Below, one piece after another: positions 47,951 through 59,074 of a stretch of DNA of 64,000 nt; within the stretch, counting starts at the first letter, position 1, and every line of letters starts with the position of its first letter. This DNA comes from Ehrlichia sp028752135 (GTDB lineage: Bacteria > Pseudomonadota > Alphaproteobacteria > Rickettsiales > Anaplasmataceae): contig CP082782.1 in assembly GCA_028752135.1 (NCBI GenBank), positions 186,001 through 250,000 on the forward strand. The letters are read 5' to 3'. The translations under genes were made by a program, and so were the position numbers. The notes beneath the pieces are model-generated. The model had not been told where the DNA came from. It did not search any database and worked only from the letters and a program-made list of their open reading frames with translations.

Positions 47951-48211
47951 AATACTATCCAAACTGATATAATAAATTTAATATTAGTAAAAATCATGCC
48001 TTAAGTCAAAAACAATACTCAATATTGTAAATAAAATGGTTTATTAGTCTGCTATTAATTAATAACATAAAATATACGCACTTTATACTTTGATAAATTG
48101 TATGAGTAGTAAACTTAGTATATACATTATATACATTTGTAGATTTTTTGCAATAAATTACATATAATAACACTCACTCTTATGTGTAACCTTACACTCA
48201 ATGTTAACTAC

Positions 48212-48817
48212 TTATTTATTATCTAAAGATAATGCCTTGACTAAATTGTAGATTATATTACGTACTTTTTCATTTTTTATACAAGTATACGCTCTAACCA
48301 TCATTAAAACCTCTTTACTATCTATTTTACTGTCGTGGAATTCTGGAAGAAACTTTTCTTCGTTCTCTTTTAAATGTGGTATAGATGCAACGTCATTGTC
48401 ACAAGAGATGTTTTTTAGATCTTCTTGTAATTTCAACATTATGTCTCTTACTTCAACGTTAAGTACACTTGCAAGCTGGTATAGTCTGCTAATAACTATA
48501 CGATTTGTTCCTTTCTCATATTTTTGTACTTGTTGAAAAGTAATTCCTAATTTATTTGCAAGTTGATTTTGACTCATACCTCTCATGATACGTTGTCTTT
48601 TTATCTCTTTTCCAACACATTCATCAACAGGGTGAGGCCTAGCTTTTGTTGTAGTGTTTTTTGGTTCCTTTGCTGGATTATTTAAAGCATCTTCATCTTT
48701 TGAATTATGTTTCTGCTGTACATTTTTCTCACCCAATTCATCAATTATATGATCTTGTGCTTTTATTTTATCAGTATATTCTGTGTTATTTTGTTTGTTT
48801 TTCGCATGTGTAGACAT
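48212..48817 (-). CDS. tr1: XRE-family transcriptional regulator Tr1
   Basis: The 201-residue protein has a charged, disordered N-terminal segment of about 70 residues and then a Cro/C1-type helix-turn-helix (MSQNQLANKLGITFQQVQKYEKGTNRI). A C-terminal part of about 60 residues follows. A regulator at this boundary of the p28/p30/map1 locus is conserved in Ehrlichia and is called tr1. The gene points towards the antigen array on the same strand, with about 260 bases between it and the first antigen gene. Control of the array by Tr1 is suggested by position only. Confidence 0.88.
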   Translation of the reverse strand: MSTHAKNKQNNTEYTDKIKAQDHIIDELGEKNVQQKHNSKDEDALNNPAKEPKNTTTKARPHPVDECVGKEIKRQRIMRGMSQNQLANKLGITFQQVQKYEKGTNRIVISRLYQLASVLNVEVRDIMLKLQEDLKNISCDNDVASIPHLKENEEKFLPEFHDSKIDSKEVLMMVRAYTCIKNEKVRNIIYNLVKALSLDNK

Positions 48818-49065
48818 ATAATTTTTTCCTATAATAAAGCAACATTATGTAAGATAAATCATGCATAATGTGAATGCAATAGTTATTTAGTGGATATATA
48901 GTATCAATTATGCTTAAATGGCATTTGATTGTGCAATATACAAGAAATAACATAATTTAATTATGAAAGATAAGACATGTTTCTTTAAATTACTTTTCAC
49001 TTGATTTGATTGATACCTTATATTAAGATAAAAAATAGTTTGTCCAGGATGGAGGAGAATATATT

Positions 49066-49497
49066 TTGTTAGAGAGGACTTTGTCTATATTAAAGCCAGA
49101 TGTGATAAAGCGTAATATTGCTGGGCAAGTTAATTCTTATATAGAAAAATCAGGACTTAAAATAATTGTACAAAAAATGTGTTTATTGACACGTAGCCAA
49201 GCTGAAGAATTCTATGCAATACATAAGTCTCAGCATTTTTTTCTCCCACTTGTTGATTTTATGGTTTCTGGTCCAATAGTAGTTCAAGTGTTACAAGGAG
49301 AAAATGCAATAAATTTATATAGAGAGATAATGGGTGCTACAGATCCTAAAAAGGCAAGCCCTGGAACTATTAGAGCAGATTTTGCTGAAAATATAGATGC
49401 AAATTGTGTACATGGTTCAGATAGCCTTGATAATGCTAAAAGGGAAATAGGATTTTTCTTTAGCGAATATGAACTTTTGGCATTAGTTTCTAATTAA
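49066..49497 (+). CDS. ndk: Nucleoside diphosphate kinase
   Basis: The 143-residue enzyme passes phosphate between nucleoside tri- and diphosphates through a phosphohistidine, seen here as His116 in NCVHGSDS. RTLSILKPDVIKRN and the PGTIRADFA segment are also typical. The start codon is TTG at 49066, eight bases after a perfect GGAGGAG ribosome-binding site at 51-57; no ATG is available. It is divergent from tr1, with about 250 bases between them. Confidence 0.96.
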   Translation: MLERTLSILKPDVIKRNIAGQVNSYIEKSGLKIIVQKMCLLTRSQAEEFYAIHKSQHFFLPLVDFMVSGPIVVQVLQGENAINLYREIMGATDPKKASPGTIRADFAENIDANCVHGSDSLDNAKREIGFFFSEYELLALVSN

Positions 49498-50023
49498 TCT
49501 ATAATTCAATTGTTTTAGTATAAGGCAGTTCAGAATGTATAAAATATAAAAGAAGCTTGTAATGAAATTGCTGAGGAAAGTTTAGGTAAACTTTTGAAAA
49601 AAGTTTCTATGTTTTTCTTGAAATGATACCTTTTACAACAGGTGGTTATCTTAGGTACTTGTATTTTAATAGTTAAGGTTTTCTATAATATTTAAATCTT
49701 TTAATGCAGTTTTTAAATATGTAATTTAGGATAGTGCTATTTCTACTAAGGTTATGTTGGTTTAGTATATATTACATAAGGTATTTTTACTCTTAATATT
49801 CTGTGCGACTTGATTTTATGAGTTTGATATCTTGTTATAAATAAGGAGCATTTTCTAATTTAATGGTTAGAATTTGATGATTTCTTAATTGATATTTCTC
49901 TGTATTAGGTTCATTTATCGATATTATTTAAATAGTTTGTGGGGTTCAACTAAAATTTAATTGGTTAGTATGAGTATCATCTAAAATTTTTTGTGTTTGA
50001 TACCTTATATATAGAGAAATGCT
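49498..50023. other. Non-coding gap between convergent ndk and cca
   Basis: A short stretch near 49545-49610 reads as a lysine-rich peptide, and GAGGAAAGT at 49574 briefly recalls RNase P RNA, but nothing else supports either. No feature accepted. Confidence 0.4.
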
Positions 50024-51220
50024 TTATTCGTATAATAATTTTTTTGCGAGATTTAATAGTTGAGTTTTTGTTAATTGATATGAACTGTCTTCCCAGAGGT
50101 CTTTGATTTTTTTTAAAGTTGTACCTAAATTTTTTCCTTCTTGATATCCTATGTTGAATAAATCTTTTCCAGAAATAGGAAATTTAGGGACAATAAATCT
50201 ATCTGCGTATTCTATATATTGTACTAAATCATGATAATTTAAATTTAATTCTGCATGTTTTATTTTTATTAGGTTGCAGTATATTTCTTTTCCAAATTTG
50301 TTTATATATTTTTGTTGTTCAATAGTTGATATTGGAAGATCTAGATTGTTATTTAAAAGTAGTGTCAGTATCTTTTGATCATGGTTTGATAAGCATAAAG
50401 AAGTTTTAATCTTATCTAATAGAAGGTCTTTTTTATTTGTTCTTAATAAAGCTGCTAGTTTTGTTAAAGGGTTTGTTTCTGATAGGATAACCGATGACAT
50501 TATTTCTGGTTGTATTTCAAAGGGTATAATTTTTTGCATTACATTACATTGTTGCATGATTTTTAGTGTATCTACTAAATTTGGACATAGCAATAATTTA
50601 AAAAACTCATCACGGATACGTTCTTTTGATAGATTGTTGATAAAAGATGAATATTTTGTACAAGAGTAGACTATTTTATCGCTTAGTTTGTTTTGATTGC
50701 AAATAGAAGCGTAAAATCTAAATGCTCGAAGTATACGTAAATAATCTTCTTTTATTCTAATTTCTGGATCTCCAATAAAGTTTAATTGTTTGTTTTCTAA
50801 ATCTTGAACACCAGAGAAATAATCGTATATGGTTCCTTTTTCGTCACAATATAGAGCATTAAAAGTAAAATCTCTTCTAGAAGCGTCTTGTTGCCAGTTA
50901 CTTGTAAATTTTACTTCAGCATGTCTACCGTCGCAACTAATGTCAGATCTTAATGTTGTGATTTCGTATCCTTTGCTATTTACTATAGCTGTTATTGTTC
51001 CGTGTTTTATTCCTGTAGGTATGGCTTTAATATGAGCTGCATTTAAAGAGTCTATGATTTGATCTGGTAATAAGGTAGTTGCAAAATCAATATCTGTAAC
51101 TTGCCTTTTTAAGATATTATCTCTTACACAACCACCTACTAATCTAATCTCTCCGTGGAATTTTTTAATTGCATCTATAATTGATATGATATCATCATTT
51201 TGTGTAAAATTGTTGTGCAT
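50024..51220 (-). CDS. cca: CCA-adding tRNA nucleotidyltransferase
   Basis: The 398-residue class II nucleotidyltransferase begins with EIRLVGGCVRDNIL and the catalytic DIDFAT pair of aspartates around residues 40-45. RRDFTFNALYCDEKGTIYDYFSG and EDYLRILRAFRFYA follow, the latter part of the nucleotide-recognition region. The remainder is the helical tRNA-binding body. It could be CCA-adding or poly(A) polymerase-like by motif; in this compact genome a CCA function is the sensible call. It is monocistronic between two large non-coding gaps. Confidence 0.9.
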   Translation of the reverse strand: MHNNFTQNDDIISIIDAIKKFHGEIRLVGGCVRDNILKRQVTDIDFATTLLPDQIIDSLNAAHIKAIPTGIKHGTITAIVNSKGYEITTLRSDISCDGRHAEVKFTSNWQQDASRRDFTFNALYCDEKGTIYDYFSGVQDLENKQLNFIGDPEIRIKEDYLRILRAFRFYASICNQNKLSDKIVYSCTKYSSFINNLSKERIRDEFFKLLLCPNLVDTLKIMQQCNVMQKIIPFEIQPEIMSSVILSETNPLTKLAALLRTNKKDLLLDKIKTSLCLSNHDQKILTLLLNNNLDLPISTIEQQKYINKFGKEIYCNLIKIKHAELNLNYHDLVQYIEYADRFIVPKFPISGKDLFNIGYQEGKNLGTTLKKIKDLWEDSSYQLTKTQLLNLAKKLLYE

Positions 51221-53100
51221 TTATAGTGTTAAATTGTTGGAAATAGCAGCATATTAATATAACTCTAATTATTGTATTGTTTTTATAAAAGTTCTATTAT
51301 TTTTTTAGTTTGTTCAAATCATTGTTAATAAACTTCTTCTTTATTGTGCTTTGTTAAAGAACATATGATTTTTGTGTTTTTACTTTTAAATATTAGTTCT
51401 TACGTTAAAGCTATAGATGTAATTATGCTTGTTAGACTCCAATTAATGTTCTCTTACTATTTGATACTTTGGTACATATGTTTGTATTACATTCTGAGAT
51501 CTTTATAGAATTTGTATAGTTATTTGTGTTTGTTGTATTAACTAATTCTATATCTTAGGTATTTTTTGGATGGTTAATGTTGTTTTATACATGAAAGTGA
51601 TAACTTTATGTGTTTGAATCCTATTCATATGTGAAAACGTTTAAGTGAATTTACGGAGTTTAAATTATTTATATACATTAATTAAGTTGGTTAGTATGCT
51701 TTGTATAATTTTTTGACATTTGAGATTATTCTATCTGTAGTGATTGATTGTGAATTACGTGTTCAATTTGTATTAGTAGAGTATTGATATAAAATTTATT
51801 ATTGATGGAAGTTAATTGCTAATAACTTTGATTATTGGTCTGGTTTGAAAAATGTGGTTGTGCTATTTATTGTCTTTGTTTTGAAAGTGAAGATTTTTTT
51901 TATAGATTAGGATAAATCACTTTTCTATTAACAGAATTCTTGTACTTGAATATTTAACTATGGATTACAACTAAAAAGGAGAGAAGGAATTAAGGCTATA
52001 AATACTTTTATACTGAAGATCGGCAGTATCACGGAAAAGTAGTTTATAGTATTGGAAATAATGTGTTATCAATAGATCCCACAATATGAATCTGCTATAT
52101 AATTTGCACTGATATTAGTGTAAGTTATATAAAATTTAGAAGAAATATCAACCTATAATTTTTGATTAATTGAGTTTGATGCTATTGTCATAAGGGGTAA
52201 TGTTGTGTTGTGGTGCTTGCTATTCTAGGGTTGTGAGTAGTAGATGTGATAGAAATTGATTGTCATCTTAAATTCTGTGCTGACTATTCTACAATGACTA
52301 ATGTTGTATTCTATTGGCATTAGTATTCTAGTTATAGTAGTAAATATGGAAAAATAGGCATTAATTACTGTTTTCTTTTTATATAATTCCTAGTCCCACT
52401 CTGCTTTTGCTTGGTTAAATCTTAGTTATTCTTATTGAAAATTTGATGTTGGATTTATGACGTCTTATAATTTATGATGCTGGTTTTTTTGCTTTTTGTA
52501 ATAGTTTACTTCTTAAACTATATGTTCTTAATTATACTTTCAATAGCTATATTAAATTTGCTTGTAGTGTATAACTGTTGTATATAAATATTGGTTTGTA
52601 TTTACTATATCTATGAAATGGGTTTTTAATGTTTATTTATGTGTTTGTATCATATAGTTTTTCAATTTGTAGCTTATTATCTTGTAAAGTTAATAGCTTT
52701 TTTTAAAGATGTTAATATCATCGATTGATTTTGTTACTTGTATCTTGTGATTTTTCAACATGTAGTGATGGATACCAATATTTATAAATGCACATTTTAG
52801 TACTTTATTGTTAAAAATTTGTTTTCAATTGGTAGAAAACTTGAAAATGTATACTTCTTTTTTAAGTTATGAAATTCTGCATAAGATGTAGCCTGATGGT
52901 TGTGTTATTGTTGTTTAAAATGGAACTATTATTGTTCGATTTTAATAAGAAGATATAATGTAAGTATTAAAATTATGTTTACGTTGTTAATACTTTTATT
53001 TATTGTAATAGGTTAAATACAATGTTGGTTTTATCTATAATGTAAAAGGTATCCCATATTTAGTTGTATTTATTTAGATTGTTGAAAAGCATTTATGATG
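51221..53100. other. 1.9-kb gene-free stretch between cca and recJ
   Basis: No frame longer than about 60 codons on either strand and no tRNA, rRNA or known small RNA recognised. I looked for fragments of cca and recJ and found no convincing match. Probably very old decayed coding sequence. Confidence 0.5.
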
Positions 53101-54855
53101 CTAATAGTTCTTACTGATAGCGTCTTCTATTATAAACTGTACATTTTCATTACCTCTCCAGTAATTAACACTAATTTTACCTAGTAGCATAACAGCAGAA
53201 CGCTCTAGTAAAGTTAATCCAAGGTCAGTCTCTACGCATCTAAAACAGATTCCTTTTATAAATGTTTTATTATCTTGAATTAAACATTTTATATGACTAT
53301 CTCCTATAATTTCTGGATTTTTGATTTTTATATCTGTTAAAATAAATCTTGGTTCAGGATTACCTATTCCGAACGGTTCTAGAAATTGTAATTCTTTCCA
53401 TAGATTTAAATTGACAGCTGATGCAGTAATAATACCATCTACTTTAAAGACTTTTTGTTTGTTAATGTTGTGAAATTTTTTTGATAAAAACTCATATAAA
53501 ATTTTAATTTTGTCTTCTTGAATTGAAAATCCAGCAGCCATAGCATGACCTCCTCCTTCGGTTATTATGCCTTCTAGCTTTGCTGACAAAATAGCTGCTC
53601 CTAGATCTACCTCTGGAATTGATCTGGCACTTGCTTTGCCAATTCCATTATCTAATGAAATTACTATACTTGGTAAGAAAAATTTGTCTTTCAGTTGTCC
53701 TGCTACTATACCTATTATTCCTGGGTGCCAATTTCCTGCTACCATGATAAGGTTTGTATCTGTTGATATGGAAGCTTCTACTTGTTCTATAGCTTCATTA
53801 AAACTTTTATGCTCTAATTCTTTTCTTTCTATGTTAAAGTTTTGTAATTTTTCTGAGATTTCTAAAGCTTCTTCTTCACTGTTACTTGATAATAATCTAG
53901 CTCCTAAACTAGCATTCCCAACTCTTCCTCCTGCATTAATATGTGGTCCTATATTAAATCCTAGTTGATAAATGTTTGGTTTTTCTTCTAAACCAATAAC
54001 ATCAGATAAAACTTTAAGGCCAATATTCTGTCTTGTTGCCATAATTTTTAGACCTTGTTTTACAAAAGCTCTATTTAACCCTGTAATAGGCATAACGTCA
54101 CATACAGTACCTAATGCTACTAGGTCTAGATAATTTATTAAATTTGGTTCCTGAATATTTGTGAAAAATCCTTTTTCTTTTAAAGTCTTATGTAATGCTA
54201 CAAGCATTAAAAATGATACTCCAACGCCTGCTAAATATGTATATGGAGAATTTTCATCGAGACGATTAGGATTAATAACTGCAATTGCATCTGGTAATGT
54301 GTTCATTCCCATATGATGATCTATAACTATTACATCGAGATTTACTGATTTTGCTGCAGATATTGGTTCATGTGCTATAGTGCCACAGTCTACAGTAATG
54401 CAAAGACTATTGCCATTTTCTTTTAATTTAAGGAGGGCTTGAGTATTTGGTCCGTATCCTTCACATATACGATCTGGTATATATATAGTTGCAAATGCAC
54501 CTATTTGTATTAAGTATTGTTTTATTAGTGCTGATGATGTTGCGCCATCTACATCATAATCTCCGAAAATTACTATATTTTCTTTGTTATTTATTGCTTT
54601 GCAGATTCTTTGTATAGCTTTATCCATATCTAACAAATGAAAAGGATCAGGTAAAGACGCTCTTAACGTGGGATATAGGAAATCATTAATTTCTTCTATG
54701 TTGATTTTTCTTGTTGATAGTATCCTTGCAACAATTTCGGAAAAAGAAAATTTTTGTTTAATTGTTAAAATGTCGCGAAAATTTACATCATATGGTTTCC
54801 ATAATGCACCTGTTATGCCAATATATTCTGAGTTTTCTAAATTGTGATGTAGCAT
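53101..54855 (-). CDS. recJ: Single-stranded-DNA exonuclease RecJ
   Basis: The 584-residue exonuclease acts 5' to 3' on single strands in recombination and mismatch repair. DHH-superfamily motifs are visible in order: IFGDYDVDGATSSALIK near residue 97, VIDHHMGMNTLPDAIAVINPN (the DHH itself), LVALGTVCDVMP, then the DHHA1 domain with the AGGRVGNASLGARLL segment before it and ITEGGGHAMAAGF after. The C-terminal OB-like domain ends NVQFIIEDA. Full length for the family. It stands alone between large gaps. Confidence 0.95.
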   Translation of the reverse strand: MLHHNLENSEYIGITGALWKPYDVNFRDILTIKQKFSFSEIVARILSTRKINIEEINDFLYPTLRASLPDPFHLLDMDKAIQRICKAINNKENIVIFGDYDVDGATSSALIKQYLIQIGAFATIYIPDRICEGYGPNTQALLKLKENGNSLCITVDCGTIAHEPISAAKSVNLDVIVIDHHMGMNTLPDAIAVINPNRLDENSPYTYLAGVGVSFLMLVALHKTLKEKGFFTNIQEPNLINYLDLVALGTVCDVMPITGLNRAFVKQGLKIMATRQNIGLKVLSDVIGLEEKPNIYQLGFNIGPHINAGGRVGNASLGARLLSSNSEEEALEISEKLQNFNIERKELEHKSFNEAIEQVEASISTDTNLIMVAGNWHPGIIGIVAGQLKDKFFLPSIVISLDNGIGKASARSIPEVDLGAAILSAKLEGIITEGGGHAMAAGFSIQEDKIKILYEFLSKKFHNINKQKVFKVDGIITASAVNLNLWKELQFLEPFGIGNPEPRFILTDIKIKNPEIIGDSHIKCLIQDNKTFIKGICFRCVETDLGLTLLERSAVMLLGKISVNYWRGNENVQFIIEDAISKNY

Positions 54856-55647
54856 ATAGCACTAACTAAAAATTTATATTATAGCACTGCTTTTTGTGCT
54901 GACTATAATATTATTGTTAGTTATATCTATATTATAGTTTAGTAGGATTTATACAATAGGTTTCAAAAATATATGTTTGAATTACGATCTGTTATGCAAG
55001 TAAAGCTATATTAGTTATTTTAATTTGAGAAGAATCTATTGATTGTTTATAAAGTTGTACCAGTTTTTATTTCTATAAAAACATGGAAATGTATATAAAG
55101 TGTTATTACTGATTACTTTTCAAATATTTATCTGAGTATCACATATAGTGACATAATTCTAAATATTCTTATCTTAAAATTTTGTAAAGTTGATCTGCGA
55201 AAACTAGGGGTATAATTTTTACTTTTAACATAAAGTGTAGATAAAGATAATGTTAAAACATTGTTTCTGAAGTTTTCTAAAACAATAATTATTGATAAAA
55301 AATATATAAGATTTAGTTTTACTTAAAATGGTGTAAGAATTAATTGGTGGCTTTTTAGAGAGTTATGTTATTCTTCTATTCTGTAGCTAGATAATTAGGA
55401 AATTAATTCTATATTAAATATGGTACTAATTTTCTAAATGATAAAATTTTTTTCAGCCCTGTGAAATTTAGGTCTTTTTATATATCATAATTGGTGAATT
55501 TGTAATAAATGCTATTGTTTTTTCCTAGTATATTAATAATGAAAAATTGTTTAATTTTATTGAATATAGGCTGATTTGATATATTTTTGTTGTTCTTGAT
55601 GTGATATTTTTTATATAATAAAGTTTTTCAGTCTGGAAAGAAATATA
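54856..55647. other. 0.8-kb non-coding gap between divergent recJ and icd
   Basis: No open frame or RNA gene recognised. Promoters for both directions should be here. Confidence 0.4.
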
Positions 55648-57104
55648 ATGTCAGTTCCAATAACAGTTGCTTATGGAGATGGTATAGGTCCAGAGATTAT
55701 GGAAGCTATACTCTTAATCTTAAGTGAAGCTGAGTCAAATTTAGTGATAGAGACAATAGAAATAGGGCATAATCTATATAAAAAAGAATGGTCTTCTGGA
55801 ATTGCTCCTTCATCTTGGGAGTCTATTTATAGGACTAAAGTGTTACTAAAATCTCCTACTATGACTCCGCAAGGGAAAGGACATAAAAGTCTCAATGTTA
55901 CATTAAGAAAAAAATTAGGGTTGTACGCAAATATTAGACCATGTATTTCTTATCATCCTGTAGTAAATACAAAGTATCCTAATCTTAATGTAGTAATAAT
56001 TCGGGAGAATGAAGAGGATACGTATACGGGTATAGAGCATAGATTAACTGGTGATACATATCAGTGTTCAAAAGTGATTACAAGATTGGGTTCAGAAAGA
56101 ATATGTAACTATGCATTTAACTATGCTGCTCTTAATAATAGAGAGAAAGTTACTTGTTTAGTGAAAGATAATATAATGAAAATGACAGATGGAATTTTCC
56201 ATAAATCTTTTTGGATATTGCAAAGAAGTATCCTAATATTAAATCTGATCACTATATTGTTGATATTGGTATGGCAAAAGTAGCTACTAACCCTGAAAAC
56301 TTTGATGTGATAGTTACTACCAATTTATATGGTGATATTGTGTCTGACATAGTTGCTGAGTTATCAGGATCTATAGGTCTTGCTGGAAGTGCTAATATAG
56401 GAGATAATTATGCAATGTTTGAAGCAGTGCATGGGTCAGCTCCGGATATAGCTGGAAAAAACATAGCAAATCCTTCTGGGTTGCTGAATGCGGCAATACA
56501 AATGTTACTTTATTTAAAAGAATATGATAAGGCAGAATTGATTTATAATGCATTCCTTAAAACTCTAGAAGATGGTGTTCACACAGCGGATATTTACCAA
56601 AGTAGTATTAGTAAAAAGAAGGTTTCTACAGTAGATTTTGCTAAAGCTATAATTGATAATTTCGGACAATCTCCATCTCAGTTACCAAAATTGGTCTTGA
56701 ATATTCGGGATAATGAAAATGGTGTAACAAGTACCTCTTATACATATAAACCATCTTATCCAGTCAAGGTTCTTGTTGGAGTAGATATTACTATTGGTTG
56801 TGATTATGTAAATCTAAATTTAGATCAGTTAATTCATGATATACAAAATATAGGGCATGATAAATTAGAAATGGTGCTAGTTCATAATAAGGGTTTAGAA
56901 ATTTGGCCTGATGGATCTGCAATTGAAAATCTTTCTTACTTAGATCAGATATGCTGTAGATTTTATATGAAAAATCAAAAAGATAGGATTCTTAATGAAC
57001 ATGTTAATCAGCTACTTATAAATATAGATCAAAGAAAAATAGATGTAGTAAAGATAGAAAAATTATACTTGTATGACAATCAAGCTGGATTCTTTACACA
57101 ATAG
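55648..57104 (+). CDS. icd: NADP-type isocitrate dehydrogenase, one apparent frameshift
   Basis: The first part (TVAYGDGIGPEIMEAILLIL, then NVVIIRENEEDTYTGIEHR with the substrate-site residues) is followed by a frame break at a 5-base T run (56208-56212). A sixth T joins FHKSF to LDIAKKYPNIKSDHYIVD and VTTNLYGDIVSDIVAELSG. The joined product is about 485 residues. The C-terminal extension of roughly 140 residues (from about TYKPSYPVKVLVGVDI) is typical of the longer Thermus/Rickettsiales-type enzyme. It converts isocitrate to 2-oxoglutarate in the TCA cycle. A sequencing error is the likely cause of the break. Confidence 0.92.
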
Positions 57105-57837
57105 CACTAAATAATAAGGAGTTACTATTTGTTTTGCAAGTGTTTCTTAATAATATTGTCGTTGTTTATATGTGATAAGCATTATAAAAGATGTTAGTCA
57201 TGATATTTGTTATAGAAGTAATTGCTCTGATTATATTGTTTAACAAAGTGAAGTTAAGGTATACTTATAAGTATCTAATTTTTTGTTTCTGGTTTTTTTT
57301 ATAAAAGGTACTCTTAATATTGTTGACGTTCTTATGGGATTATAGGGTAGGTTGTTGAAAATTATAATCTCATTTTTGTTAATAAATTGAAGTGAAGACC
57401 CGTTATTTATGGATTTGGATGTCTGTTAAAGTAAACTATAAGTATTATTGTTTAACACAATTTTGCTAATAGTTTAAGTTGGTAGTGATTAATTGTACAT
57501 AGTTATATTGATATTATAGCATTTATATAATGCTAGTTGAATGTAATGTTTATTATATTTGTGCTTTAATAAATGTTTCTACTTACACATGTGTTGAGAA
57601 AGTATCATTTATAGATACATAAGATTAAGAATGTTAGTAATTATATGATATAATAACACTATGTCTTGTGTCATATTTAAAGAAATCATTATAGAAATAT
57701 TGGTTTTTATTTAAAAGGTATAGTTGTTCTGAATGTTTGGGTAGACATTCAAATTATTCGGTCAATTAATCTTATCGAATATATTTGTAATATTATCTAA
57801 TGCTTAATAATTTCCCGGATTTTTTATGTGCTTTAAG
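57105..57837. other. Non-coding gap after icd
   Basis: No open frame or RNA gene recognised. Its right-hand end merges into the ftsY-derived relic. Confidence 0.4.
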
Positions 57838-57960
57838 TGATTATTTTACTTAGATTATGTATTTTCTGTATTCAATAATATGGGATAGATTTTTCACATA
57901 AACATCTTTAAGTTGTTACATATTCACTAATTTCTATGGTATTATATAACTTATTGTGTG
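57838..57960 (-). pseudogene. Decayed duplicate of the 3' end of ftsY
   Basis: The stretch aligns with 58038-58165, the end of ftsY and the bases just past its stop codon, on the same strand and about 200 bases away. Matching blocks are AGTGATTATTT, CTTAGATTAT, TTTTCT(G/A)TATT(C/T)AATAAT, then AAATCTTT(C)AGTTGTT-like and GTTCACCAATTCCTAT-like sequence. Identity is roughly 70% with a few small gaps. The copy has no open frame. It indicates a tandem partial gene duplication that has decayed. Confidence 0.75.
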
Positions 57961-58055
57961 TACTGTTTGATAATTATTCTACTCTAATTCTTGCTAATAA
58001 TGTAAGGTAGTTGTACTTTGCTTTTATGTATTTTAGTGATTATTTGCTACTTAGA

Positions 58056-58985
58056 TTATATGTTTTCTATATTTAATAATCCGGTAGCAAATTCTTTAGC
58101 AGAGAAATCTTTCAGTTGTTCTACGTGTTCACCAATTCCTATTGCATGGATATGTAATTTATTGTATTTCTGTGCTATTTTTATAACTATTCCGCCTTTT
58201 GCTGTGCCGTCTAGTTTTGTTATAATTAGTCCAGTAATATTGACAAATTGTATAAAAGCATCAACTTGATTAACAGCATTTTGACCAGTGGTTGCATCTA
58301 ATACTAATATGATATCGTGAGGTGCTTGACTGTTATGCTTGTTTATAATTCTCTTGATTTTTGCTAATTCTTCCATTAAATTTTTGTGGTTGTGTAATCT
58401 TCCAGCTGTATCAATTAGTAAAACGTCTACTTGATTATTTAAAGCTTGCTGCATTGCTTGATATGCTATACTTGCTGCATCTGCTCCTTGATTGCCTGTA
58501 ACTATGGGAAAGTTTACTTTTTGTGACCATACTGTTAATTGTTCAGTAGCTGCTGCTCGAAATGTATCACATGCAGCAACTAGTACACTTTTTCCAGCGT
58601 TCTGAAATTTGTATGCTAACTTTCCTATCGTAGTAGTTTTTCCATTTCCATTGGTTCCACATAGCATAATTACATGAGGTTTATTGTTAATGGATAAGGG
58701 TTTTTCAGCTTGTAATAAAATATTTTCTATTTCTTCTGCTAGTGTTTGTTTTACTATATTGTCATCTGTATCGTTAAATTTCATGTTTGAGATTTTTTGT
58801 GTAAGGGATGATGCTCCTTCATAGCCGATATCTGCTGTAATTAATAATTCTTTTAATTGTTCTAAGGCTTCTTGGTCGATTTTCTTTCCAGTGGAAAAAA
58901 TTTTTTTTATACCATCACTTAATTTTGATGAAGTTTTAAATAGACTTTTTTTAATGTTATTAAAGATCCCTTTGTTGTTTGTCAT
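58056..58985 (-). CDS. ftsY: Signal recognition particle receptor FtsY
   Basis: The 309-residue SRP GTPase has the helical N domain (about residues 10-90) and the G domain. Motifs are CGTNGNGKTTTIGKL (P loop), ACDTFRAAATEQL, LIDTAGRLHNHKNLMEEL and ITKLDGTAKGG, ending GIGEHVEQLKDFSAKEFATGLL. The acidic A domain found in E. coli is absent, as in most alphaproteobacteria. FtsY docks ribosome-nascent chain-SRP complexes at the membrane; the SRP RNA lies at 2306-2389. The gene is divergent from bioD with only about 90 bases between. A decayed copy of its 3' end lies just downstream. Confidence 0.96.
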   Translation of the reverse strand: MTNNKGIFNNIKKSLFKTSSKLSDGIKKIFSTGKKIDQEALEQLKELLITADIGYEGASSLTQKISNMKFNDTDDNIVKQTLAEEIENILLQAEKPLSINNKPHVIMLCGTNGNGKTTTIGKLAYKFQNAGKSVLVAACDTFRAAATEQLTVWSQKVNFPIVTGNQGADAASIAYQAMQQALNNQVDVLLIDTAGRLHNHKNLMEELAKIKRIINKHNSQAPHDIILVLDATTGQNAVNQVDAFIQFVNITGLIITKLDGTAKGGIVIKIAQKYNKLHIHAIGIGEHVEQLKDFSAKEFATGLLNIENI

Positions 58986-59074
58986 AATTGAGTTTTCCTT
59001 ACTTCTAAAATATTGTGACTTGAGTGTGTATTTAGTTAGTATATATTTATGAATTATATTGTTCAGTATGTAAA

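Noticed and set aside
49574..49600. GAGGAAAGT followed by GGTAAAC, resembling part of RNase P RNA
   Set aside because: The other universally conserved RNase P segments are absent nearby and no folding core could be traced, so this is a chance match.
49690..49745. Apparent similarity of the ndk-cca gap to the 3' ends of cca or proC
   Set aside because: The matching blocks are short and AT-only, about what is expected by chance; unlike the ftsY relic they do not extend.
51605..51640. TTTGAATCC motif recalling a tRNA T-loop; a similar TTTGAATCT at 24821
   Set aside because: No matching T-stem, acceptor stem or anticodon arm could be drawn around either. I found no tRNA gene in the window.
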